Shown here: piece after piece, positions 1 to 12,095 of the stretch
How the letters are laid out: each line of letters begins with the position of its first letter
Position numbering within the stretch: position 1 is the first letter of the stretch
Source of the DNA: Boswellia sacra
Taxonomy: Eukaryota; Streptophyta; Magnoliopsida; Sapindales; Burseraceae
Direction of reading: 5' to 3'
Assembly: GCA_013180625.2 (NCBI GenBank)
Contig: SNVD02010242.1
Coordinates: 62,001 to 126,000 of the forward strand
Length of the DNA stretch: 64,000 nucleotides
Notes under the pieces: generated by a model
The model's input: the letters and a program-made list of their open reading frames with translations, nothing else
Database searches by the model: none
What the model was told of the DNA's origin: nothing
Translations under genes and position numbers: made by a program

Positions 1-429
1 ATTAACAAAAGGAAGTTCACTACAGGCTATGTGTTTACACTTGCAGGAGGTGCTGTGAGATGGGTATCCAAACTACAAACTGTTGTGGCTCTATCTACAA
101 CAGAAATAGAGTATATGGCAGCTACACAAGGTTGCAAGGAAGCTGTTTGGATCAAAAGGTTATTGGAGGAACTCGAGCATAAACAAGAGGAAATTTCTTT
201 ATTTGGTAACGGTTAGAGTGCCTTACATATCGCAAGGAATCTAGCCTTTCATTCAAGGACGAAGCACATAGGAGTTCAATATCATTATGTACGAGAAGTA
301 GTGGAAGATGGAATAGTGGATATGCAGAAAATCCACACGAAGGACAACATAGCAGATGCATTGACCAAACTAATCAATGCTGACAAGTTCATCTGGTGTA
401 AAACGTCTTGTGGCCTGTTAGAGACATGA
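1..429 (+). pseudogene. Ty1/copia pol remnant (RNase H end)
   Basis: Frame 1 reads through the C-terminal RNase H region of a copia polyprotein. Recognisable pieces are VALSTTEIEYMAA, a segment ending KEAVWIKRLLEEL, HSRTKHIGVQYHYVREVV and DNIADALTK, all usual at the end of copia pol. One in-frame TAG at 214-216 sits where copia elements normally have Gln before SALH; the frame then stays open to TGA at 427-429. The 5' part of the element lies outside the window. The family call is firm; the single nonsense change suggests an inactive but not very old copy. Confidence 0.9.
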
Positions 430-830
430 GCAGCATGTATAGAGACAAGACTAAAAGGAAAAATGCCTTCAAGTAGAAGAATGTGAAGTGTGAAGGTATT
501 TTTGCCTTTCACACAATCTTGCATTGGTGGGAAACAAAAAGTAAATGGATGCTTGGTTATATAATAAAGCCTCCTTCTCCTCTTTGACTTGTCCCAAGCT
601 TATGTTTTAAGCTTTTCTCTTCTTTTTCCCTTGTTATCTCCTTTATTCTAATTATAAGAGAGATTGTAATATTTTTCTTCATTGTAAAATATTTTCGGTC
701 TTATCCCGTGGAGGTTTCCTCAAATTAAGGGTTTTACCACGTTAAATTTTTGTACCTTTATTTTTTTTTGTTGCCTTTAATTTATTTATTGTGAAAGACA
801 GTGTCGCCTAAATTGTTATTCTAATATAAC
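430..830 (+). mobile_element. Probable 3' LTR of the copia element
   Basis: The segment follows the pol stop directly. It contains the copia-LTR-like phrase CCCGTGGAGG...TTACCACGTTAAA (about 706-747), a T-rich stretch, and a tail reading GTGTCGCCTAAATTGTTATT (about 801-820), which resembles known copia LTR ends. No second LTR is available for comparison, so both boundaries are approximate. The LTR probably starts near the purine-rich stretch at 475-490. Confidence 0.6.
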
Positions 831-3800
831 GATTTATTTTTTTTCTTTTATTTGAGCTACGGTGAGAGTGCTCAATCTCCTAATATTATATATATATATA
901 TATACACACACACAAACGCACGTTTAAAATTGTAGCACATTAATAAATAGGGAGAGACAAGCTAAAATTTAATATAATCAAGAGGGTCGAGACACAGACC
1001 TTAAAAAATTTAATGTTAATGTAAAAAAAAAAAATAATCGGAAACTATATATGAGGTGCTCATGGAACCACAAGATTAGTTAGCCGTATAGAGCCAAAAT
1101 CAAACTCTGGCACACCCAGTGTACCATATTGATCGATATCGAGAAAACTCCATAAATTGGCAGCATCGGTGCTAGCATTGGGCTTTCAAGGTATCTTCAA
1201 ATGGTAGCTTTATTCACTTATTGATATTTATCCTTAATTAATTTTAAATTTATCAAAAATAGAATATATATATATATATATTCCCGTTCGTGCGTACGTG
1301 GTCCATATTAAGCTGTTCAAATAATTTTAGAGAATCAGTACTGTTTATTCAATAATTTTCCATGCATGCATCTACTTAATTATTTTTGTTTGACAAGATC
1401 TCTCAACTTTACTTGTTCTCTTCTAAGATGGAGCACTATAAATAGACATGAAGGAGTGCCTCAATGATTGAAGGTAAGTTTTCTCAATTTGTGAAGAGAA
1501 GGTCCATGTTTAAAAACGGAATAGTCAGCTTGACATTTGCTATAGCCCTTGTAAAAACTTCGAAATTTGATGATGCTGGAAAGGCCAGAGTTTCATGTTA
1601 ATCTTTAATGCCTCAGTAACCCTCATGAAAATAAAACATTCAATGATTTATAATTTTACCAAAATTGTATAGATATATACAATTCATATGAATAAGATTT
1701 TTTTTTCTGAATTAATATTATAATGTACTTTTCTGAATAGATATTACAAACACTAATGATACTAATCAAAACTACATCATTAAATTAATCTTATTTATGA
1801 AATTAAGTCAAATTAATTTCTGAAAAAGTCACCAAAATATTCCTTGTCAAAGTTAAGCAATTCATAAGAAAATAAATAAAATAAATTGTCATGTCGAATT
1901 TGGCTAGTATATGCAGACAGCTAACTAATATATTTTAAATTTTGCTGGTAATCGGGTGACTGGATTAGATGGACCAGCAACAAGAATAATTATAAGACCT
2001 AATTCAACTAATTAGTTTCTCTTATCCTTTAATTGTAAGTGATAAGATGCACATAAGCTTACACGCGATAATAAATCATAATTATATGTAAACGAAAGTG
2101 GTTGTTTGGATTAATGCTCTTCAATCTTATCATATATTAATTCATAAATTTTCATTTTTCTCCAAACTAATGTTATCTTTTCATTTATCAATACTGGATG
2201 CTATTACTAGATCACTTCAAATAAAAATTAATCTGTTCCATATATAGTTCATATGTATATTATCTTTATGTATTATCACCTTAGCAAAATATTGATGGTT
2301 AATATAAAATATATATAATGAAGAGAGAATATAATAGATTTAACAACTCATAGTTAATAAAATTCACATGGCAAAAGATCTGTAAAAACTTAAGAAAGCT
2401 CAGATGAAGAGAGAACCATAATTCATGTATATGTTGGTGAAGTATTTTCTCAATTATTTCAATCTCATCACTTTGAAAAGATATTGATAGAACGATGTAA
2501 CTATCAGGCATATGTCACTGCAGCAGGTCCAGCCAGACAGCTAGGGCTCTTGAGAGGTTATTTGCCAAACCTAGCTACTGTGTACATGATAAATTCGAAA
2601 CGGTACCGTGCCAACATCGGCCAGGTATATATATACACTACGATGGAGTTCGAGTGGCGACGATGTGTTGACGTAGACTTTCTATTTATGGACTTAAATT
2701 GGGAGAGAAGCGGTGCAGGTTATTTCATTGATGGAATTTAATTGGTAAAGCAAGTTGGTTTTTTGCTCTCCTTTCATTAAATTTCATTTCCTCACCCATG
2801 CATGCGTGCATGCACCACACCAGACCTTGCTAATACAATTAGAGCCCACAAGTAATTGAATTGTGTTATTATTCATGTGGGCTCTTCGTAGAGTTTTTTT
2901 TTTTAAAGAATCTATAGCTTGAAGGTCGTCTCTCTCTCACGCTCTCAGCATATATAATAGACTTTGATTTTGCAATTTTTGTTATGGTTTGATTTGAAAG
3001 TTTCCCATTTAACCAATGCAATGACCCATTATGTTTTCCATTCAAATATAGCGACATAAATTGAAAGGTGGACAGCCCACATGCTTGGTCAAGGATAAGA
3101 AAGATTTCTCAGCCATATATATGTTTTATATAATTATTAAGTCTTATAATTAATGTATTCAATCAATTATTTGTGAATGTCATGATGTACATATCATAGC
3201 CAACTCCTGTTATTTTACTAGATAAACGACCGACATATATTTTGCGTTATTAGACTCATTTTTTTTTTCATAACTTTTGTATACTTCTCATTATTTAATC
3301 CGGATTATAAGGTATACAACAAAAATTTTTAAATATAACCTGATGTTTCATGATATTTTTGGAAACAATTAACATAATCACCCTGATCATTTATTATCAA
3401 TTTTATCATTTAATACATTATATCATGTATATCAGAGATTGTACGAAGATAATTATTTGTATGATTAGATTATACATATGTAGCGTTACTCTTTGTTCAT
3501 ATATTTATAAGTTGTTCAATGCATGACATAGCTTTGAGCAAAGAGCACTTGCCTAAACTGAACTGAATCAGATTATAATTAAAGAAAATCCGAGCGATGC
3601 GGCTTTGATATATTTGATGTCAAGTTTCGGTGTGTGTCATATTTATCGTTTTTTAGGTGCCGAAATTTACTTAAAAAAATCAAAGCAAATAAAAAAGTTT
3701 CTTCCACTATTCACACGCTTTAGAGAATGCGATTGAGAAGTTTATCTACTGATTTTCCTTTTCTTTCTTTCTTTCTTCTTAGATGATTTAATTTACGAGT

Positions 3801-3893
3801 ATTTTATGGCAAAAAGGTTTATAAATTTTTAATTATCAAAAAAGTTTATAATTGATGCATTTAGTACATAAGTATAAAAAAGAATTGTATAAG
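831..3893. other. AT-rich intergenic region
   Basis: I find no supported gene. There are short AT dinucleotide runs at about 885-905 and 1263-1280, and many poly-A/T tracts. Short open frames such as 2484-2741 show no family motif, biased composition or splice context. A palindromic CATGCATGCGTGCATGCA run lies near 2797-2815. Confidence 0.6.
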
Positions 3894-4030
3894 GGTGCGT
3901 TTGGTATGGTACATAGTGTATTGAATTATTATATATAACACACCGTATTGTATAGCATATTACTAAATAATACAATGCAAAACATCACCTTATATTTGGT
4001 AATCTTACATTGTACTATTTTTATATTGCA
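3894..4030. mobile_element. Possible MITE end (GGGTGCGTTTGGTA type)
   Basis: GGGTGCGTTTGGTATGG is followed by AT-rich text with repeated TGTATTG/TATTGTATAG words. This closely resembles the left end of the element at 22,887 (GGCTGCGTTTGGTGCACC...). No matching inverted right end was found downstream to about 4,520, so this may be a truncated or decayed copy. Confidence 0.35.
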
Positions 4031-5314
4031 TTAAATTATATTTTTTAAATAAAAAAATATATAAATACTTTCGTGCTATATTTTATGCTAACTGAATTAG
4101 ATTATATTAGTTTTTCATCTCAAAGATTAAGAAAACATGTTTATGGAAAACATATTAACTAGTTTGATATAGCAGTTCATGGATTTGGTTTAATTTTTTG
4201 AAATGATTTTAATTTTAGAAATAATATAATATTATACTAATATTAACAACTCTCATATTTTTTAAAATTATATATAATACTCATATTTAATTTCTCTTAA
4301 TGTTAATTACATATTTTAATACAAACTATTTACTTTACAATAACTAATGTTGTATATATTCCACTAATTAATGTAATACAATAAATTCTTAACTCTTATT
4401 TAATGATTGGTACTATTTCTAGGTTGATTACTTGGTATGGGTTTTGGTTTTTGAAACTTAAAAGAGCCCCTCTCCGTCACTGTAGCAAAATTGTTCATTT
4501 AATGGTATAGTGAATGCAGCGTTAGCGTAAGTACTCGGAGCACCAGCACCACGTGTGGCCACACGATCTGAGAGAGACTGCCTGAAGGAAACATGTAGCC
4601 AATTATCGACCATTGAAATTTCTTGAATTATATAGTAAACTCTGAGTCAAATTGTATTCAAAATTGATTTCAAATTGACAATATTAATTGATTGGGTTGA
4701 TAGAGAAGTCAAAATACAATTTTTTACTTTTATGAACATGCAGTACAGTACGGGCATGCAGTTGCGATTACTGTCAATGGCGTGTATTGGTAAAAGAAAA
4801 GATTTCATGTTCATCAGCAATATCGGAATTTCAAGATTTTTAATCAGAATAAAAGTAAATGGGTTCTCGCTTCATAGTACACAGCCTATATAATTACTTG
4901 AAACTGAAAATCAATAACATATTCGAACAATTGAAGAAAAATGGATCCATCAGAAGCAAATTATGGTAACAGAAAAATTCATGTGCTTCTGATCAGCATC
5001 AAAGTATTATTTCATTCTAGGAAAAGAAAAAATTTGATCGTTTGCCAGAATTGGCTCAACAAACAATGCAAAGAGGTAACTCTTCTAACAAATTAAACTA
5101 ATATTATACATTTGGAGACTTGGTCACATAACTTAGATTAAAAAAGAAAAAAGAAAAAAAATGTGCATATAATGTGTGAACTACAAGAAGCTCCAACAAG
5201 GTTCATGAATTTACATTTATTGTCAGTGATGTGAAACTGCAATTGCAGGTTTTGAATGACCACCAAAGCACAATCCTGAGTTTTCTATCTGGGTAATTAA
5301 TACAACACACGGCG

Positions 5315-5469
5315 TCATGAATGCACACAGGAAAGGACTTCGATACGCTTTTCTAACCTCTTACAAGTTACTATCGAATCAAAGCAAATTTCAAGCCTTG
5401 TTGGATTGTCAATTTGCAGAAGCCTTATAGCCATGTGAAGCTGTTCTGGAGTCTTAATGTGGGTGGGAG
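5315..5469 (-). pseudogene. Orphan coding-like exon, unrecognised
   Basis: On the minus strand a frame reads THIKTPEQLHMAIRLLQIDN, then about 30 more residues (including RLEICFDSIV and KRLEKRIEVL), to a TGA at about 5315. The composition is protein-like, unlike the AT-rich surroundings, and an AG acceptor-like site precedes ACTCCAGAACAG. I do not recognise the family. About 1 kb upstream on the same strand, near 6,495-6,545, an AG is followed by a short frame ending ASMDAWYH. These could be exons or remnants of one broken gene. No complete gene can be assembled. Confidence 0.25.
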
Positions 5470-6599
5470 CAAAACAAGATAATGATAGGATTAGGATTAT
5501 AATGAAATCTCTGTGAGAACTAATATTATTAAATTTTATAATTCCATAACCATAAGATTGAGATGGAAGTTGAAGAATCTCAACAACAATTTGCTGTTAG
5601 TAATTATCATCATTATTGTATTTGTCCCACATTCTATTGTATTTTTCATATGCATTTGTCTTATAACAAGTCAAGCTCATTTCTGCAGAGACAACTTCTG
5701 AGACATTTTCAATCACATCTATGCCTTTCCTTCATTATAAAGATCTGCAAAATAAACCTTCTTCAATTAATCAGAGCAGTTCATTAAAAAAATGACAATC
5801 CCAATCAAACACATTCCGGATTTACATGTCAATCTGGAAGCTCCAAGCCTATATTCAGATGATGCTTCAACATACTTTTGACATAAATTTCAGTTATAAA
5901 CCTGAACATCTTTATGCTGGTTCAGCTAAATAGCCTTAAGTCCACTTGATTAGCAGGATTAATCCGGTGTAGTTATAAGAATATCTGTATGTATCTTTAA
6001 TAAATTCAACAAATCTAGAGAAAGTTCTTGACAAATTCTGAATATATCACATTTGTCTATGATTTAACTAGACAACAGCTTATTAACTTCTCGTAAGATT
6101 TGGTCAAATACAAATGTAACCGAACCTTCCATACAAGTCTAAAGTTGTCGTAGATTTCCTCTAAAGTTATCAAAAGACTTCTTCTGAAGCTTATAAAATT
6201 CATAATCTTGTCATAAAGGGAAGTATCTAAAAACTATTTTTTTTTTTTTAGTATGTATAGTTCTATTACATGTCAAAAGAAGAATGAACTTTAGCCTTGT
6301 AATTGAAGAATATGAACTGCAAAAATAATTAAGAGCATGAAAAGTTGGAAAATTTTAAAAAAATTAAAAATACCTCAAAGATACATATATGTTTAAGCAA
6401 TAAGTATCGCGGATAGACCAAATAATTAGAAGACAAATCAAAGTGAGTTTGGGCTGGATTAGAAAGACACAGAATGTAAAACTAGCTTTAATGGTACCAA
6501 GCATCCATCGAAGCATTAGCCGCATTACTTGAAGTTGACTATAGCTGATCAAATTTCAAGTTTAGAAACGCTTGCCGATACTACCTAAATAAACACTGG

Positions 6600-8390
6600 A
6601 GCAATTTTAATACAAGTATTGCCTTTACAGAAATAGAGCAGAAAGTGATTTTCAGCTATCAATGCTCTCCATGTCAGTCAATCCTTTCCAAGTTACAGCT
6701 AAGGCGAATTAGTGGTAAGAGATCGAGAAAGGTCATCGACTCGTGAACAATTGGTCAAAAATGTTCTGAAAATAGGAAAGCTTGCTGCATGCCTGCCCTA
6801 TTAAGTATTAATTGAAGTTTTGTATATGATAAATCCCAATTGTTACTTATTTAATGTTCATGTTCATTCTGGTCCATCGTTGAAGAGAACTTTCCCTCTT
6901 TATCATTATCATTATTGTTTTTTTAGTTCTTTAAATTTTTTTCCAATGATTCCTTCCGTATATAGTAAGCCTATTAATATCTACAAGCTACCTGGCTCCG
7001 TTAATATTCTTTTCCTCTATGCGCCTACCCAACACTTACAGCTTTCATTGATTTTTTTTTTTTTTTTTTTTTTTAGATTCTGCTGAGTTTGACCGCAGCA
7101 GTCCATTAATAGCAATTATGCAACCCAATGTAACAGTCTTGATAGAAGTAAAAGAAAGCCAAATTAAGCAAACTAGGTAAACATGCACCAGAAGCTCTAA
7201 CATTATTAGGTTCAACAGGATATGGATGATTAAATTTATCTAAGAGTATAAAGAAACAAAATTTAAAAATTTAAGACGATGACTTCGAATTCTATTAAAA
7301 TGTCATGAATGCATATACATATGTTAACAAACCGTAAGAAATTAATTTTAATCATATAATTTCCAATTGAATACTTATTACAATCATTGTAAAAAATTTT
7401 AAATAAATCATCTTTAATGACGAACCCATTAGGCCATTCTACAGCAAGTCGTCTTGTCAAGATCCCCCATGGGCTGGTCTAATCAAGTTGCCATATGGGC
7501 CGGCTGGAAACATAATTTTAGGCCCATGATTTTACCTGTTTTTATCTTTATACTGCTTTTAACAAGTGTTAGGAAGAAGCTTCCTTCATAGCCTAAGTTA
7601 ATGTCTTGACTTAGACATTGAAAGGTAAATGTTGGTGAAATCATTTGTCTTTATGGTCGTAGCTGTTTTGCAGTAAAAAACATGTTGAGAATAAAAAAAT
7701 TTATATTTCATTAGTAGAAAAGTAATTTTAGGTATATAACTAACCCAGACAATTAAATCCATACAACCTAATGTAGCGCAAATTTATTGAATGGATAAAA
7801 ATAAAAAAGTGAATTGAAAAATTTTTAATAAATAAAATGGAATTCAATGACTTTGTGTGAATGCTTGTTTATATAAGTCCTTTGCACATACAAAATTATT
7901 CTTATTAGATAGAGCCGTTGAAGCTGTATCCATAAACTTAGGTTACTAATTGGTTGCATAAAATTATGTGTTAAATGTAAACTAATGTCTTACAAAATAG
8001 GTAAAGGAGTAAAACTAAATAACACACTACAATAAATAAATGAATACAAATGATATGATTATAAATGTAGAATATGTGATTATTATTTGGGATAAGTACA
8101 AAAAAAATCAAAACTAGAGATGTGTTTTCAAAAATAGTCAAATTATAATTTTTTTATTACCTAAATTGGGTCGACTGGCAATGCCGTTTGCCAGTTACGG
8201 CTCGATCAACGTAAGTCGTTTAGTTGATATGAGCAATTGACAAAGTGCTTCATCCAAAACAACTTTTGCGAGTTTTTTCGTTCAATTTGGCTAAATAATT
8301 ATTTTGTTAAGACAACATCTCCATTTTTTATTATTTCTTGCTATTTATGTTATTATTTTGTCTATTACATAATTCAATTTTAGATATGCA
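6600..8390. other. Intergenic region
   Basis: No gene is supported. There is a pure poly-T run near 7,050-7,075 and generally AT-rich DNA. A 7-bp perfect stem (CTGGCAA/TTGCCAG, 6-base loop) lies at about 8,168-8,187. Confidence 0.5.
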
Positions 8391-10779
8391 TTTTGGGATT
8401 AGCTACAATTGATACATTCTATTTTTTAGAGTATAAATAAAAATAAAAATTACTAGGAGGTCCTATTTGTAATTAAATTATTTTATATTATAATAAATTC
8501 AATGGGGTAACAGGTTTGATTGATTTTATTATATCGTTACAAAGCTTTCATATCTTCACAAAATAATAAAAAATATAATAAACTATTAATTATTGTATAG
8601 TTTGGCATTTTATCGAACAATTACTGTTCATAAAAAAAGTAATTCAAACACGTCAATTTAATGAATCTAATTAAACTAGACTAACATGACAATGAAATGA
8701 AAACTTACAATTGCAAATTTAAAAATTAAAATTATATGTCAAGAAAATTAAAATACCTAGGAGCCTTCTTAAATTTATATATCGAACATGCAAAAAGATT
8801 ATTCAATATCGATAATGTCAATCAGGATAGACACTTGTAATTACACTCCATTGTGACTAGATTTTGATGTATGGATTCAAAATATTCATTTAGAGTGTAG
8901 AATGAGGAAATTTTAGAAGAATCAACATCCTCAGGAAAAAAAAAATGAAATTAGGAAAGTGAATTTAAAAAGTCAGGCCCGCGAGACAAGATAAAATGCT
9001 GTTTAAAAATACAAAACATGGGGAGTTTTGGAATTTCATAATGTTTACTTAAAAAAAATTGTAAAATAATTTTGTAAAGAGCTTAATTCATTATACTAAC
9101 TCTTATTTAAAACTACACTTGTGAGCTATAATAAAACTAAATTAATTGCTAAAATTACAGCTTTATAACATAAAAAAATTTTCTAAACTTTTCATTAAAA
9201 TATCTTATTATAAATCTGAAGTAATTTTTTTTAAAATCTTTTAATATAAATTTAAATAAATATTCATAGTTATTAAAAAGAAATAGTTTAACATTTTCAA
9301 ATTTTCGCTACATTGTAATTACTTAGATACATATATTATTGTCATATACATTTAAAAATATTTTTTTTTGTTCAATTAACACATAAAGTAATTGGTGGAT
9401 TGTATTACCACTTAAAAATAATATTGTTACTAGTAATATAAATTAGTATATTATGCTAATTTAAACTCATTGTAAATATAAATTTAATATTTAACAACAA
9501 ATATAAATAGCATAAAAATTGTAAATTAGTTGTAATTATGACATTTAATTTATGTCATGTTATACATAGCTAATTGAAAATATTTTTTACCATTTCAATT
9601 GATAAATTATGTTAATCTTAATAAAAACTACAAAAAACTCATAATTTATAATTTATATTGTTTAAACTTCTTTTATTAAAAAAATACTTAGAGTTTAAAA
9701 TTATTTTATAACTCAACTAAAAGGTAATATCATCATAGGCATAATTACATTACTGTATAACACTTTAAAAAGTAAATTACTTATTTTTCATTGATAATTA
9801 TATTATAGATTAAGAGAAAAAAATTTTACCAATTAGTTGAATTTCCACGAATAACCAATAGCCCACGGTTTAGAAATTAATTTACATTACAAGAATAATT
9901 TGAGAAAAAAATATATTTTTAATAATTTAAAATGGTGATAGTAATTTCTCATCAACGAAATAAAGGACAGCTAAATCTAGTAAAATCAATTTTTTAAACT
10001 TATGATCAAACAGGACATTAATAAGAAATGATAAACTTTTAAACATAAAGTTTAGTTGTAAAATATTACATAAAATCTGTAAAAAAGTTAACCAAAGTTG
10101 TATCAACCAACATTGAAGTCACAGTCTAATACCCAAAAGCAGCAAATTAAAAACCTTCAACATGCAACTAAATGTAAACTTGTTAGTAGAAAAGATCAAC
10201 TTGTAAAAAATAACATTCACTTGTAAAACATAATATAAAATTTGAAACAAGGTTCATTAAAGTTTTAATTAATAAAGTCTCAGTTGCTACATGACATCTA
10301 AAAATAAAATCAGACCTTCAAATTGCAATCATACGAGGACCTATAACACAGAATGATGAACTTGTAAAACCTAATGTTAACATATAAAATACAATATGAA
10401 ACTTGTAATAAGGTTAACCATGAATGTAACAAGGAACATCGAAGTTGCAACATGAAACCTAAAATTAGAAAAATTAAACCTTCAACTTGCAATTATATAT
10501 GGACTTGTAACACAGAATTATAAACTTGAAAAACCTAACATTTGTTAGCCCTAAGGCTACATGATAATTTTGATGATAACAATACACATTGATTCATAAG
10601 GTGTTACTAATATGTTTACTTATGTGCAAGAATAAGATTCAATGAAATATTTGTAAAATCAAGAAGAGGCTTATTAAAATGAAGTGTTGAAGCTAAGGAG
10701 AAGACTACATGTTAAAGGCACCAAAGTTTAAGAACAAGGATTGACTCAAGGAATGTGACACATGAGCAATGTTCAATCA

Positions 10780-11420
10780 ATTGGTCATATATATCTCTAC
10801 AAATATCCAAATGATATGATTCTTGAGCCTTTGGAAAGCTTACTCAATTTATAACATTTCATATGTTTTAATGAAATTCAAATTTCAAGTGCAAGATTGT
10901 CCAAATCATCATGCAAGTTGAAAGACAAATGGAAGCAGCTGACATGAGCACCGAATACTCTTTTGGACATATCTTGAGCTAGAAAAATCAAAATGACTTA
11001 ATTCTTATGGAATTGGAAAGAGGACTTAATGAATCACATTTCATATGTTTTGAATAAATCCAAATTTCAAACGGAAGGCCGACATAATTGACATGCAATT
11101 CATTGGACTGACACAGAGAAGAAAAATCAACTCATTTGAGCACCAAATGATTTTTTGTCCATATCTTGAGTTAGAGATATCCAAATGACTTGATTCTTAT
11201 GGCATTGGAAAGATGATTCAATGGACCAGATTTCATATTCTTTGAAGAAATTCAAATTTCAAACAGAAGGCCGACATAATATACATGCAAGTCGGTGGAC
11301 TGACACATGGAAGAAAAATCAAGTCACATGAGCACCGAATGGTGTTTTGGCCATATCTTAAGCTACAGATATCGAAATAGCTTGTTTCTTGATGCGTTGG
11401 AAAGCTTATTCAATTGTTCA
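10780..11420 (+). repeat. ~190-bp subrepeats in the LTR U3 region
   Basis: Three to four diverged copies of a block with GAGCACCGAAT, CATATCTTGAGCTA, ATCCAAATGACTTGATTCTT and TTGGAAAG are present. GAGCACC occurs near 10,945, 11,138 and 11,330, a period of about 190 bp. Subrepeats upstream of the TATA region are common in U3 of long plant LTRs and may multiply promoter elements; that role is inferred. Confidence 0.75.
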
Positions 11421-11779
11421 GATCTTTTGTGTTTTGCATATTTTCAAAATTCAAACGAAACATTGACAAAAATGGTAGACAAAATTACGGTTTTTATGGT
11501 GGGCAGAAAATTTGTAGTTGGTGTCTTCATTTGATTAAGTTCATCCCATTTGCCTATAAAAGGAGCCCTTCTCCCATGCATTCAGAAAGAGCAAGAGAAG
11601 CATCTATAAAGCAAAAAAACAAGAGAAATATCAAGTCTAGAGAGCTTTTATATTCTTTATCTACTCTTTGAAGAGAGTTATACTTTTGTTGTAAAAATTA
11701 TCTTTGTTCTTGTATTGTGGTGAGAGTGAGATATTCTTGTAAAGGATAATAGTTATCCTTGAGAGAACTCTTGTTGTGT

Positions 11780-12095
11780 GTTATCAAGAGTTGAAGGAAG
11801 TTGCCTTGGTGAGGTTGTTCATCAAGAAGAACTCTTGGTGTGGTGTTATCAAGGGTTGAAGGAAGTTGCCTTGGTGAGGTTGTTCATCAAGAAGAACTCT
11901 TGGTGTGGTGTTATCAAGGGTTGAAGGAAGTTGCCTTGGTGAGGTTGTTCATCAAGAAGAACTCTTGGTGTGGTGTTATCAAGAGTTGAAGGAAGTTGCC
12001 TTGGTGAGGTTGTTCATCAAGAAGAACTCTTGGTGTGGTGTTATCAAGAGTTGGAAGAAAAAGTCTTGGTGAGGTTATTCATCAAGCAAGTTGTA
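11780..12095 (+). repeat. 65-bp tandem repeats in the LTR
   Basis: GTTATCAAG starts at 11780, 11845, 11910, 11975 and 12040, an exact 65-bp period. The unit contains GGAAGTTGCCTTGGTGAGGT and CATCAAGAAGAACTCTTGGT. The internal copies are almost identical and the last one diverges, so the amplification looks recent. It lies downstream of the TATA region and so probably in the transcribed R/U5 part. Confidence 0.92.

Noticed and set aside
2484..2741. 85-aa plus-strand frame
   Set aside because: No similarity recognised and no support beyond being open.
8168..8187. Hairpin CTGGCAA...TTGCCAG as a Helitron 3' end
   Set aside because: No CTRR terminus follows at the right distance and no Rep/helicase sequence is present.
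11307..11671. 75- and 85-aa frames
   Set aside because: Both lie in the solo LTR, which is non-coding; they follow LTR repeat composition.
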